Source of the DNA: Gonapodya sp. JEL0774
Taxonomy: Eukaryota; Monoblepharomycota; Monoblepharidomycetes; Monoblepharidales; Gonapodyaceae
Direction of reading: 5' to 3'
Assembly (NCBI GenBank): GCA_027604505.1
Contig: JADIIX010000078.1
Location: 1-64,000 of the forward strand
DNA length: 64,000 bases
Shown here: positions 30,923 through 44,175 of the stretch, piece by piece
Layout of the letters: each line of letters opens with the position of its first letter
Position numbering within the stretch: the stretch's first letter is position 1
Translations under genes and position numbers: made by a program
The notes under the pieces: model-generated
Seen by the model: the letters and a program-made list of their open reading frames with translations, nothing else
Told to the model about the DNA's origin: nothing
Database searches by the model: none

Positions 30923-33900
30923 ATGCGCCAATCAATAGCTTCAGCTGATGTTGGAGATGCATTAGCGCTTATTCGAGTAGTTGTCCGGGTCCGCCCGGCT
31001 ACAGATACCCAAACGGCAAAGTGGCTCATTCGAGGCGGGAACTCCCTTTCTCTCCTCCAAGAGGATACCCGGAAATCTGTTCCCGTTCCAGTACCTGGCT
31101 CAACCTACATGTTTGGTAAGTCATCGGTTTTAATCGTGGAGGATCCGGGAAATCGATCTCTTGTGGATCCCAACCACTTTGACTCCTTCGCGGACCAAAA
31201 AGATCACGTATACCCAGCCGAAGGGAGCTCAGAGAATGTTTATGCTGACATCCGTGACATCGTAGTCTCTGCCATGAATGGCATCAACGGTGAGCTTTGC
31301 ACTTTCGAGGATTTTAGTCGCGACCTTGAACCAACGGTGGTCCTTTGTGACAGGAACAATATTCGCATACGGACAGACTTCGTCGGGTAAGACATTTACC
31401 ATGCAAGGAAACGAAAAGCAGCCCGGGATCATACCATTGGCTATACGGGATGTTTTTCAACATATTGTGGATGTGAGAGTGCTCGTCCTCTTACCTTGAT
31501 GTTTTGTGGTTGCGACGTATCCCTGTTCTCTTTTCATAGACACCCGAACGAGAGTTTCTCTTGCGAGTGTCCTACTTGGAGGTATGCTGTGACCGAAAAG
31601 GTCTTTCGATACGGTACTCACCGCACACCCACTCCAAGATTTACAACGAACAAATCAAGGATCTCTTCAACCCAAAAAATGACAATCTCAAAGTTCATGA
31701 GAATCCCAATGTAGGAATGGCATGGTCATCAGAATCCCGCCGCCATTTCAAACTTGTGTCGCTTGCATACAGCGTGACATCTACGTCGGAGAATTGACCG
31801 AAGAAATTGTATGCTCGCCTGAGAGTGTCGCAAGCTGGATGAGCAAGGGGGAAGGTAGGTAGATCTCTCTGTCTTTGAGGGGTGTTCCCTGTGGTCAGAT
31901 ACACCATCACTTCGTCAGCCAATCGCCACGTCGGGGAGACGAACATGAACGAAAGAAGTAGTCGATCCCATACCATCTTTAGAATGGTAACCGGAATCTT
32001 TTCGACTTATTAGGTTTGTGGTGTTGACATGCCCCTCCCCTCAACTGCACAGGTTATTGAGAGTCGGGATAAAGATGCGGAACAACCTCTTAACAACAGG
32101 TCATCGCTAGCGGGAGCTTACAAAGTCTCGTGTCTGAACCTGGTCGATCTCGCTGGATCCGAGCGGGTGGGACACACTGGGGCTGAGGGCATACGACTCA
32201 AGGAAGGTGGTCATATCAATAAGAGCTTACTGGCACTTGGTACAGTCATAGGGAAGCTGTCTGATGCTTCCGGTGCGGATAGGTGGGGTCTCTTCTGCTG
32301 ATGACATTGAGCCGTTGAACGGCTCACATTTTGGCAATGCTTAGGCAGCATATTCCATACCGCGATTCGAAGCTCACTCGGATTCTCCAACCTTCACTCG
32401 GAGGGAATGCACGGACTTGTATTGTGTGCACAGTAAACCCAGCGGCTCAGTTTGTTGAAGAGACTCTTTCAACCCTGAAAGTGGGTTGCTTGCCTTGAGT
32501 CTACCACTCGGAAGTCTTTGTTTGCCTCACGAGTCTTGACAAACTTGCGGTTTTCACCTAATGTTTTCATGACTCACTGTTCCTTGTTCAAGTTCGCAAC
32601 TCGCGCCAAGACAATACGAAATCGTCCTGAAGTAAACGAGGACGTGTCAGAACAGGCGCTGCTTCGCAAGTACAGAAAAGAAATCAACTCCCTCAAGTCG
32701 CAACTTGATGAAGTGAGTAAGCGATCGGTGTATTTGGTGACCCACGATTGTGCTTAATTGCCTTCATAAGTTTAAATCCCGCGATGGGTCGAAAGGTGCA
32801 GACGACTCAATGGCAGAGCTGATGCGTAAGCAGCAAATGGAGAACGAGGCCGAGAGAGAGAAGATTAAAAGCAACTACGAGCTGTTGAAGAACATGATCT
32901 TGAACTCTTCCCTGCTTTCTGGAGGCCAGTGGAATCCAAAGGTAAGAGGTCGTATGGCTTTCGGAGTTAGACAGACAACATCTGAACGCGTCGTGGTCCA
33001 AGAGGAAAGATGCCAATCGGCGCAAAACGTGGTTCCCAGGAAAAACGGCGTACCAAGATGAGGATGAGGAGAGTGTTTTTGAGGCTTCCCGAACCCCTGT
33101 CAAGGTAAACCGCGAACGTGTACTCGGGACTGGCAGTGACAAATGTTTGACTGTGTATCACGAAAATTGTAATCAGGCACTGCAAGGCTCTGCTGTTGCG
33201 AACGATGCGGATTGGTTTGCCGCGAATTCGAAGTTGAAGGCAAAGCTGGAGACGGTTGGTTTGGATATCAAGCACCCTCGTGAACAGGCTATTCATTACA
33301 TCTGTCTCTTCCATCATAGGTCTTGACACAGCAGGAGGAACAGAATGCAGTGCTGAAGGAGCTTCAATGCGCTTTTAATGCTTTTCGCACGAGTACGCTG
33401 CGCCTCCTCGAAAGCAGCCCAGCTGACTTGGAGAAACCGTTTCCCGACGAGACACCCGAAATTGTGGCATTGAGACACCACCTCTTGTCTTTGCACATTG
33501 AAAAAGATCAAATGCGTCTTCTACATGAGCGTGCTTTAGAAGACGCACAATTTCTCAGGACTGAAATTCTGAGTGTCGGGGAGGCATACGATGAGCTTCG
33601 AAGACACCGCGAGGAGGCTGGCATCAACGTGGCACAGCTGCAGCAAAAACTTGCCGATAGTTGTGATGAGCGGAAGATCCTAGTTCAGAAACACAACATC
33701 GCCGAGGAAACCACCGTTGGACTTCGTGAGACGATAACCCAGTACAAATCCCGCGCCACGGAGTTGGAGGATCAGTTACAGAGACTGCAAGAAAACGGTG
33801 AGTCTGGAATGTTATGCCCTCCTTTATACACCGCATACACCACCCACGCCAATGTTTCACAGGGAGTATCGAAAGGGAGCGGCTTGCTGCGACTGAAGTC

Positions 33901-36900
33901 CAACTGGACATGGTAACTGACAGGCTAGCCGCTGTGACGTCGGAACTCACACACATTAAGTCGACCCTACAGGCTCAAAGTGCTGATATGGAGGCACGTG
34001 AATCAGAGGTTTTGAGCTTGCAAAATCAGTTGCATTTACGTCACCTTGATTCAGTCAAGCGTGACGAGGAGGCTAAGGACGCTGCCGAACAAATTAGCAA
34101 GCTGCTACTCACCAACCAGGAACTCAAAACTCAAATGGAGGAAAACGCACTTGAAGCTTCGGAGTGTCTGGCGCAACAATTATTGCAGGAAGGTGTGATT
34201 GCTGACAACAATCGCCTGATCTCGGATCTGAGTGAGCAGATGGTACAGCTGAAGACGGATAACGCTGTGGTGGAGGAGCAGTTAACGAAATCCCTCAATG
34301 CAAAAGTAGAGGAAGCAGAGTATCTACGAAGTGCCCACGCAAAATTGGAGACTTCTTTCCAGGATCTAAAAGTGACCAACGTAGAAACGACGCGATCATT
34401 CACCCACCAGTTGCACCTACTCCAGACTGCAAATGAGCAATTGCAATCGGAAGTGGAGGGTGCACGTGCTCAACTGGAACAAGCACAGCGCTCCAAGGAA
34501 GATTTGCACTCCGCGTTGGCTATGACAAGCGAATCATTGGAACAGATGCAAGAAGTCAAAGTGCAAGTATGTTCAGAATTGGCGGGTACTCGTGGGGCTC
34601 TGGAGCTTGTGCAGAATACAAACGAAGATTTGAAATCAGAGCTAGCGAGTAGTCGGGAATCTTTGAAGCGGGAGCAAGGCGCGAACGAACAATTGAAGTT
34701 CGAAGTGGAAAGTACTCGAGAAACCTTGGAGCAGACACGGCGTGCGAAGGAACAGTTAGAATTGGAACTGGATAGTACTCAGAGAGTTTTGGAAAAGGTT
34801 CGCCGTGCGAACGAGGAAATGACTCCTCAAACACTGCGGTTGGAACAAGTGGAAGAAAACTGTATGCGCTCAGAAAATGCTTTGATGTCTGCGGAGGCAA
34901 CAATCAGAATCCTCAAGGAAGAATTGGAGATGAAATCAAGAGATTTACAACAGCTGACGAACGGGCTCGAAGAGAAAATTCAAGAAAAGTTAGCGCTGGA
35001 AGCATCACTTGAGTCTCTCCGACTGGTCAATGCTCAATTGTCGATCGATCTGAGCGCAACAGTAGAAAACGTAGCGAAACTTCGTTCTCAAGTTCGTGCC
35101 CTTGAGATCGAGGCACATCATTGGGAGCTGAGAGTTGAAAGTTCTGAAGCAAGTTTTGAAGAGGTGGAGAGGAAACTTGCAGAATCTGAAGCTGGGAGAC
35201 ATGTTGCTTTGGCCAATGCTCAAACCGTCGGCGAGAAGCTTGCTGATTCTCGCAGGAGAGTGGAAGAACTTGAGATTTCTCTCACGAATCTTCGAGAGGA
35301 TTACTCCGCGCGTTCCAGTTCAGTCCATCAAGATCTTCTCGAGCTCGAGCAGCAGTGCCACACATTGGAGATCCAAGTAAGGAATTCTTTATTTCCAGCA
35401 TACTGCCTTACTCGTTCCACATAAGTATTTTCGCTCCCAGGAAGAAAAATTAACCAGAGAGAACTCGGACTTGTCTAACGCGCGTGACTCCCTGGCCGCT
35501 AAGCTCGAGATCACCCTTACACACTTGCACGAGGCTCATTTGGAAAAAGCTAGGGTGCTCTCAACATTGGAGGACAAGGTGAGTCGAGCACATGTGGCGG
35601 AGCCATTGGTGGTCGTCCGTTATCAACCGCACCAAATTGGCAGGAACTGGAGATTGGAGCACTCCAATCGAGGGTAACCATTTTAGAATCCAGCTCTTCT
35701 ACGTCCAACGAAGCGGCTCTTCAGGCGATAAGTAGTTTGGAAACCGACAAACGCAAGCTGGTCGTTGAACTACAGGAGGTTGGTCCGATAAAGTCCAGAA
35801 TTCTTGCAAACTAATGCCGAAGACACTTCCGTGACACCAGGTACACTCAACAGTCTGTGAGCTCGAGAAAGCAAATGCTAGTTTGGAGCAGCGTATCGAT
35901 GAGCTCGAGGAGGATGCGAAGGCTCACGTTGATCGTGAGGTAAGCGAGAGCATATTTCAGGACTTGTACCCAGTCTTTCAAGGACACCAAGGATGTCTAA
36001 AAACTTGCAGGAGGCACTTATTCAATCAAGATCTTCCCTACAAAGTCAAATTCGAAATTTACTGGAAGCTGGCCAATCCTCCCAAGCTGAACTCCATGGA
36101 ATGAAAATGGAGTGCCAATTGCTCTGCGAAAAAATTGCGGACAAGGAATTGGAAAATAAGGTGCGCAGCAATGTGTACTGCTACGAGATCATTCTGAGCT
36201 CTTGCTTTTTCTGCATCACAGGAGTGGCAATCGAAACTTCACACTGTTGAGCAACAGTGTCTCCAAATCGCGGAGAAACTTGACCACAACAACACAATGC
36301 TTCTACATTCCGAGGAGGAAAAACGACAACTCTTGGTGAGCAATGATGTAGAATGAATTGCATCCGTCCAACAGTTCATTTTCTTCCGTATTAAGGATGT
36401 GCTTGGAGACACTCAATTACAATTCGAAACCATCAAAGTTACGCACGAGGATCTTCTTAGAGAGCACGACAAACTAAAGGCGGAGTGAGAAATACGTCTG
36501 CTAAGTTGCTTCATCTGCCTTGTTGCTAAAGCAGAGTTTTGCGCTTACAGAATTCACCGAGTCCGCCAATCCAATGAACAGATGATCAGTGCCCAAACCG
36601 TTTTGGTGAGACGTCCGCAAAGTTGATGTTCACCTCGCGTACTAATCCACTTCGTTTGGCTCAAGAGTCAAACGAATGAATCACTTGAACACCAGAATCA
36701 AACCTTAGCTGAAAACTTAAGATGTTTGCAGCTCCAAATTGCAGAAATGGAGACCGCGCGGCAATCTGCAGAGGTGAGTTACAAAATGATTGTCGTAGTA
36801 TGTATACATCTCCTGAAGTTATCATAATGTTTGCGTATTCAGAAAAATGTCCAAGACTCACAACAACGGGTTACTTCACTCGAGCGCGATTTCGAGCAAG

Positions 36901-39007
36901 GCCGAACTATGTACTTTGCACTTCAAGGGGATCAGAAGCGCACGATTGAGGCTCTGGAGTCGACGCGAGAGGATTTGGAGAGATTGAGCGATCAATTGGA
37001 TTCAACTCGAAGTCAGCTTGAAATGGAGAGGAGGAAGACTTCCGACGAAAAGAGCGAAACGAACCGTCTTCGCCTAGGTGAGAACGACACTTCACTTCAA
37101 AGTCTTCAGCTTGTGAATGCGCCTCTCCCTGTCCAAAAGAGCTTGAGAAGGAAAACTCCCTAGTTGGTGGTTGCAAATCTGATGTTTGTCGGATTGCATG
37201 TATCATTAATCCAAAATTCTCGATCTTGTACTTCAAAAGTTTGGTGAACTACAGGAGGTACAGAGCCGCATCTTATGTGAATCGCGCTAGTTTTGTTGAC
37301 TCATGGCAATCTTTTCACGAACCAGTTGCACGTCAATACCATTGAAGATCGGTCTCGCTTGATAGCCAGATGCGAAGCGCTGTTATCCGAAATCACTGCT
37401 CTAGAGCAGCAACATCAAGCCACAATTGAAGAGTCCCTCGAAATTGACGAAAAATCAGCAAAAGAAATAGAGCGGCTCAACGCTGGTGGGTGTTGTATTG
37501 CACAAAGTATCAATGAAGCACCTCAAATTCACCATCATCTGATTTAATCCGCTTAGTCGTACAGAATCTTCGAGAGGAGAATGAACGTCTTAATCGAACC
37601 GTCCTGGAAATGGAGGATTTAATGAAGCAGATGAATAACAAAATTGAGGTGAATGATACAAAGGTTTTACACATTGGTTTTTGAGTAATGAACGACTCTT
37701 CTCCTCCAGTCACTAGAGGAAGAGAACCGTTCCTGCCATTCGACTATGGCTGAAAAGTATGAGCAATTTAACTCACAAGAAACGACACTGCGGCAAGTAA
37801 TGGAGCAAGAGCAATCAAACTGCTCTGCTGAAAGGATCAGCTGGGCCAAAACTCGCCAGGATCTTGAAAGCAAAATAAATGAGCTGACGCACCAGGTACA
37901 CTACACTACACCTCAAGCGTGAAGCACTGTGCGGGTTTTCTCATTGTCGCGGTTTCCTTTTCTATAGTTGTTTGAAGGGGAGGAAGCAATGATGGCGCTT
38001 GAATTGACCACGGACAAGAAAGTTGACGAGATGCGCGCTAGTAACGAGGAGCTTACAAGAAGACTCGAGCTGATTACTGCACGAGAAAAGCTTGCCGTGG
38101 AGACTGCTAGAAAGTTTGAAGGCAGGCACAGCATTTCAATCGATGAATTCTCAAAATTGAAAGCACAAGACGAGTCGCGGTGGAGGGAGGAGTTAACGAG
38201 ACAAATGAACAAAGTTAAAATGCTCAAGCTTCAAGTCGCTGCTATGGAAGAAAAGCTAACGGGGAAAGAAACGTGAGAGTTCCCACTGCAGTAATCTTTG
38301 AATTACTAGTGATTATCGAAGAGTTTACAGGACAAACCTCTCGGAGCAACAGAGGAGACCACAGGCGGAGTTCCTACGCCCGCGAGCTGAAAACTCCGTG
38401 AGTTGACGAAAGAGTTCGGTAGATCAACTTCTGACTGTTTCTCACCCCACTGAAGCCTCAAAGGGTCCACGGATCCCCTCGATCGGGATCACGGGTTGAA
38501 GTTGATGCACTTCATAGACAGTTACAGAATCTTGAGGCGGCGAAAGATTCCGGTGTGTAACCTTTTCATCGCCCAAGGTGCGACATAGCTGACAATCTTT
38601 CTTCCCCTTTAATATCAGAACTAGCCACTCTTCGTGCTGAAGTCTCAAATTTGAAGGCGGCAAATCGGCGACTTCTGAATGAACAAGAAGAGTCGAAAGT
38701 ACTCAACAAGCCACGCGAGGTGAGTGCTACTGCATGGTGCAACAACTCTCGAAATGCAACTCTAGCCCGTTCTCCGGAACAGATGACAGGAAAAGATACA
38801 TCAAATAGTCTGCACAGTGAAGTAATCTCCTCAGAGCGTCAGCATCATTCGCAGAACTCCATTTCTTTATCTTTGGAGAAGGAGAATGCGCCACAGCAGA
38901 GTTCTGTTGGTAAGAGCAAGCGCACCCAGGAGAGAGCACCACGTCATCAACGCACCTCAAAGATACCCAAAAAGGACACGGAAGAGCCTGAATGTACAAC
39001 GCAGTGA
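30923..39007 (+). CDS. Kinesin-7 (CENP-E-like) motor with very long coiled coil
   Basis: Plus-end microtubule motor; the family works at kinetochores or spindle microtubules. ATG at 30923; a GTG six bases upstream is ignored. The motor is split over many short exons: VVVRVRP, P-loop [13 protein letters not shown] with GTIFAYG before it, [34 protein letters not shown] (switch I), [17 protein letters not shown] (switch II), [18 protein letters not shown] and the neck-linker start [31 protein letters not shown] and PGIIPLAI are kinesin-7 features. The rest, about 33300-38700, is coiled coil in roughly 20 small exons plus one large exon near 33900-35377, with a 21-residue tandem repeat. The last exon (about 38784-39007) is Ser/Lys-rich with a basic end. 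About 2,000 residues by estimate. Exon borders beyond the motor are approximate. Confidence 0.88.
34432..34809 (+). repeat. Six 21-residue (63-bp) tandem repeats in the kinesin rod
   Basis: Six consecutive units of exactly three heptads, starting [85 protein letters not shown] and [17 protein letters not shown]. The protein pattern is clear, while the DNA copies are diverged. This indicates old expansion of the rod by heptad triplets. Confidence 0.85.
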
Positions 39008-39030
39008 TGTAGACAAGTTACTACTCGTCA

Positions 39031-42000
39031 TTACCCTTGCAGAAACAACCACCGCCCTTTACAAATTACCGCCTCCTTACGCACTAACTTTTTGGGATCG
39101 TCTAAGCAGATATCTAATTGTTTAACTACCCGATTTATTTGTGGATGAAGAATATCGTATCGAAGAGATACCGGCATTTTCGCCAGACAGCGCAGAGCAC
39201 CAGTTCGAACACTCTGTAATTCAAAAAAAAAAAAAAAAAAAAATATGATTTACATGATAAATAGCGAGAGAACAGGCTGCACCAAACGCACCACTGAGCT
39301 TTGAGGTTTGCGACCATCACTGAGGTCCAGTAGAACAGGGACTAGACTAGATACATGATGTGTAATCATATCGGGAGCATCTGAAACCAAGAGGCTAAAC
39401 ACGTCAACCACCGAGGCTTGGAGTTTCTGATCGCCGTAAGAAAGTGACTGGAACAGTATTGGAAGAAGCTAACGATAGAACTGCTCAATCAGACAATTGC
39501 CTGACTGGGGTCTGCATAACTTGTGCTTACGCGGGTTAAGTCTGCTGTTACGACGTGCTTCGGAGCGGCTACAACGAGTGTCGAGAGAGTCACAAGATAA
39601 TTATGTTTGCAGCTTTCTTGGGGATTAACGAGTCGTAAGTCACGGACCACCTTTGTAAATGAAACCTAACACGTTGACTCACCCTTAAGAGAGGATTTTA
39701 TTCTTTCCGTGATTAGCGGTAATGAAGTGGAAAAGAGCTTTTGCTTGTAAAGCCGCTGATACGAGAGTTCAAACGACTATGTACAACAAAGGAAGGACTC
39801 AAACATGCCTACTTGCCTTTATGACAGCTGAGCTGTCTTTCGATATGACGTCATCGAAGTCATTCAATAACGTGCCAAAAGCTACCATGGCGAGGGTCGA
39901 ATGGCTTTCGCTGCCAATGAGATCCAACAATTTTGCTGCCATATTCATGCCCAACTGAGATGATTTGACAACCAAGGCCCGCGCAAGCTGTCAAAACAGA
40001 ACGGATAAGTCGTCAGCTCCGATCAATACAGGCGGCTACATATACTCACCCATGTGTACACGACCAACGCTCGTAACGGGATTTGATTGATTCCGTCAAG
40101 CATATGTTCTAGTTTTAGGCGGATACTTGAAACACTGGCGGACAATTGGCCGTCTGCAAGTTTGGTGACTACTTGGATACAGTCTTGGGAACACAGATGT
40201 TCTCGCTCACCAAGATCCCATTTATTAACAATAACTGCAGCGATCTTCGCTATAACTGCACAGTGACGAAGCGAACTAGTTGCTAGTGCCTCGGAGACCA
40301 GGGAGTTAAGAAACACGGTTGTCGACGCCACCGGTAAAGCATGATTGGATGGGAGAGCTGAAACGGTCGCTAAGAAGATTGGCGCAAGTGATGCAGCACT
40401 CTCAGACGCGTCTCCCTGGATCAGATAGGTGTTCGATTGCTGTTTACACAAAGTAGACAACTCTAATTCCTCACCGTTAATGGATGAAATGCGGCGGCAT
40501 CTCCGCTGCTGTCCTTTATGAAGGACGCTGTATCTGATTCCACGAAAGCTGCGAACAATCGTCGCGTAAGATGTTCAGAGGATCTGTACTTACATGCATT
40601 ACAGAACACGTCCGATAGAAACAATGTTCTTTGGGACTCACTCGTTGGTGCTTCGCCGAATAGCCGTTGCTACCACATTTGCCACATTCTCCACGATCTC
40701 CCTATCCAACAAGACTTCGTGATCGGATGACCGTCCGGTTGTAACAATGGCTGCACCAATGGTTGATTCTAAAAGAGGCTCCGAGACTTTGGAGATGAGT
40801 ATGTCACTGACGGGGACTTGGGATTCGGATTCGGATGGTGTGGCAATCTCAAACTGAAGACGTCTTTGTATCAGGCTTTGGACGGTACCGATGACTGCAA
40901 GCAATGGCCCGGAGGCGGTTCCTGTTGAACTCGGATTCGAAGCAAGTCCCGAAACAAGATCAAAGAACAGAGAGATGAGTTGAGGCAGCACAGTGTTGGT
41001 CAAGGATCCTGATTCTGTTGATATGGCCTCTATCGAAGCGAGGATTCTAACAAATCGTTCGGGTATTGCGACACATGCTAAATGGCGGAAGAAGCGATTA
41101 CCAAAATGCCACAGACCTTCACACACAGTGGACGATAACTCACCCCGTGCCTCAGTGAAGAGAAGTGGCGTTGACTCCTGCATGATTAAAGACGGAAGGC
41201 ATCTTCCGACTTCTGCGAGACACTCAAGAGCAGCCTCTGCGACGGATTCCTCGTTATCGTGGACAAGTGACTGATTCAGAAGTTGGATGACCTCAACTTG
41301 TTCAGCAGTAGAGAGTAAGTCTCTAGAGAGTTCCAATTCCATAATACCATGTAGGCCTGTCACGCGAAGGGTGGCGGGGTTGGACATGTGGATCGCTGAA
41401 GTGAATGTCTCGCGCAACTGATCCTTGTGTGGCGAGAACGGAGTAACAACATAATCGGCTTCTTCTAGGTGAAAATAAATAGTCCAACTCTACACAAGCC
41501 TTCTGATCGTGTTGGCCAAAGGTCTCTCACCATCTTCAAGCAACGTGGGGGCGCATGTGCCGTAAAGATCACGCGCACCCGACATCAATTCAACCAAACG
41601 ATCCAGCGCAGCATTCTTCACTGACTTTGGTATATCTCCGTCCAATTGTTTGAGAAGTTGTGGAACGGTGGCACGAACGACTTCATTGCAGGCGGGATCC
41701 GAGGCAGCGACGCTTGAGCGCAGAATCTTGCCCCCAATGCGGGCGAGCTTCGATTCAGGTTCCTTTAGGTACTCAAGACAATCCTTCAGTACTTCCTTGA
41801 TAAACAGAACGAACATCTCTTCCCCTTTGGATGTGGAAGACGATAATCCCGTGGAGAAAGCTTTCGTGATGGAACGAAGGAACTGGAGGATGTCTCGTTC
41901 TTCCACGGAATCGTTTTGGGATTTCAAAATCTGAGTAACGAAAGTATGTTGATATGGGCCGTATTTGATAATTAGGGCCATTTGGGGATCGAATGCCGCA

Positions 42001-43369
42001 ACGCACGTCTTCCTTTACAATGCTCCAAATCGTCGAAATATGGGGTTTGAAAGTTCGAGGACCATAAGTCAGGGCGCTTGCTGTTAAAACATCCATGGCA
42101 TCTTTCTATGAAGGGCGAGGTACGGTACTTCATGTGTCCAACATTTCAAACTGGAGCTCAGTGGTTTCTGCCCCACCTTCGCCGTCTGGTTAGAGCTCGC
42201 AAGTTTCTCTAACAATGCTGGCAAGGCAAACTCGGCGATGGCCGGCGAAGCGATCAGAGCATCTCGCAAACCGGTGCGCAGATCCTCGGTTGTGATACCA
42301 TGAGGATCACCTGGAGGTGGTTTGAACGTAATCGGAAAGTACGCGAACAAGACGTTGCAAATATCCTGACGAGTCATTAGATAATTCAAATGTGAACCTT
42401 AAATCCTCAGAAGGGGGGTCACAAGCAAGGTCTTACTTCTGCGTTGTCTCCGATGTCAAACTCGGCGAGAATCGTTTGAACGATACGAAATGCGATAACA
42501 AGGTTTCTTGGATCCTTCTCCCCATCCATAGCCTGAATATAAGCGGACACAAACACTGCTCCATCTGCCTGGAGCTCTGGTCAGGAGAAAGTGGGACACG
42601 GTGTCGAGTAATGTGGTCATTGAAATTAAAGTGAGGCCACTCACTATCACGACACTTCTCCATCAGGCCATCAATGATACGATAAATGTTATTCCGAACA
42701 GACTGTTGATATGTCTGAAGATTAATTTCATCAAAAATCCTGTGTTTTTGAAGGTGACACAGTGAGCGCGCAACATGTTGAATCTGAAAACGATTAACCG
42801 CACTTCATGGCAATGGAGGCAGCCTCAGTCTTTGTCAAGCGATCAGTGTTTAAGAGAGCAAGCAGTCCCTTGGCAAGTTCACCAACGCTTGGCTGGTCAT
42901 GTAATCGCTCCAAGAAGAAATTGAGAAGCACGGATGCTGCCCATCCCCAAGTCACCACAGGAGCTAGAACTAAGTAAAAAAAGGCCACTCCTACCAGAGC
43001 TGATTGGAACACGTGATGAGGGGATTCTGGCTAGCACGTCAGACATCAATTCGATTCCTGTGACAGATCGTCACCTTCAGAAAGACATAACACATTCGAA
43101 AAACCACATATAAAATCACCTTTCGCTCTCTCAAAAGGTTCGTCACTTGTTAACACCCCGCCAAGCGCCTCGACGACGTTCAGAAGTGATGCCTGGTCCA
43201 TCTCTATCTCTGTTCGTACGGATAAGGTGAAGATGTGTTGGAACAAAATTGCAAGGAGATCCAACGCACTTTGCACGATGCTCGCCACAATATCTCCCGT
43301 CGTGTCATCTCGCATCGTATCTCCGCCATCGATGAAGGCATCCACAAGCGTTTGCAGCGGGTTTGGCAT
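39031..43369 (-). CDS. MMS19: MMS19, cytosolic Fe-S protein assembly HEAT-repeat factor
   Basis: HEAT-repeat adaptor of the cytosolic iron-sulfur targeting complex, delivering Fe-S clusters to DNA polymerases, helicases and XPD. Minus-strand gene with many short introns. N-terminal blocks: NPLQTLVDAFIDGG, SLLNVVEALGG, GIELMSDVLARIPSS, NFFLERLHDQPSVGELAKGL, QAMDGEKDPRNLVIAFRIVQ, and the family signature YFPITFKPPPGDPHGITTED. Middle: repeats such as LFTEARGELSSTVCEGLW and AAVIVNKWDL. C-terminus: TGALRCLAKMPVSLRYDILH, PQINRVVKQLDICLDDPKKL and VRKEAV, then a stop at 39031. The last intron has 21 T as its polypyrimidine tract. Start: ATG 43369 places the conserved region at residue 2; an in-frame ATG at 43432 is an alternative. 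The stop is 23 bp from the convergent kinesin stop. Confidence 0.93.
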
Positions 43370-43470
43370 GTGATTGTGAAATCGAAACCACCTGACCTGC
43401 TCATGGAGTCTTCTCAACGGAACTGCGGTCATCGTCCAGCGTCGGGCGTTATCGATTTCAATTGGAACTC
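43370..43470. promoter_or_regulatory. Very short MMS19/EFCAB10 divergent promoter
   Basis: Only 101 bp separate the chosen MMS19 ATG from the EFCAB10 ATG (38 bp if MMS19 starts at 43432). Both 5' UTRs and promoters must be packed or overlap here. Confidence 0.5.
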
Positions 43471-44085
43471 ATGGCATTAAACACGCAAGCGCAGCAGGCT
43501 CAGAAGTATCTGGAGGTTTGTCTCAGTCGATCGTGCCGTCCGTCGGGTGTAAAGTTCACGATGTAATTCCGTGCCGTAATCTCATCTGGGTTGCTCTCAT
43601 CGAATGCAGGAGCACAAGATTTCGGAGCTCTTCCAGCAACTAACTGCGGCCCTTTTATTCTACAAGCCGGATGACCCAAAGGATTTTATTCTCAAACAGC
43701 TTGAAACTCTCAGAACTTCAAGAGTGAGATTTGTCTGCGCTTTCAACACACAACTTATGGCCAACGATTATCGCTTTCGGCTAGAAATCCAATCTTCCAT
43801 TCTTTACACGTGACGACCTACATGCAATATTTCGCACTTTTGATGCAACAGATCGTGGCTACATAACGTTAGCGCAGTTTCGAGAGGGTAGGTGCACACC
43901 GCTCAACGCGGATATTACACATAGTTTCGCATTTGCTACGCATTCGAATAAGCACGTCTCTCTTAGCGATGCGGATTATTGGCACGGGAGCCGTCGCGAA
44001 TCCCAATCCGAAAGGAGGCACAGAGAATCGAATTGAAGTTGCAGTGTTCATAGAGGAAGCATTGTATGCCCTGCCGAAGGCTTAA
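43471..44085 (+). CDS. EFCAB10: EFCAB10-like ciliary DPY30/EF-hand protein
   Basis: Small protein of flagellated eukaryotes combining an RIIa/DPY30-type dimerisation helix with EF-hand-like motifs, expected in the axoneme. Exons 43471-43515, 43610-43723, 43785-43887 and 43967-44085 give 126 residues. The N-terminus QKYLEEHKISELFQQLTAAL and LFYKPDDPKDFILKQLETL is the DPY30-like part. Then FTRDDLHAIFRTFDATDRGY followed by ITLAQF is an EF-hand with DATDRGYIT in the loop (Ca binding doubtful, as loop residue 12 is Q rather than E). Its presence supports a zoospore-forming fungus. Confidence 0.85.
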
Positions 44086-44175
44086 TGTAGCAAGAACGAA
44101 GGTGGTGATTTTGTATTCTTCCGTGTGACATGAAAATTGTGTATGCAGTTTTCCATCACGCTCCCAACATCCAAC

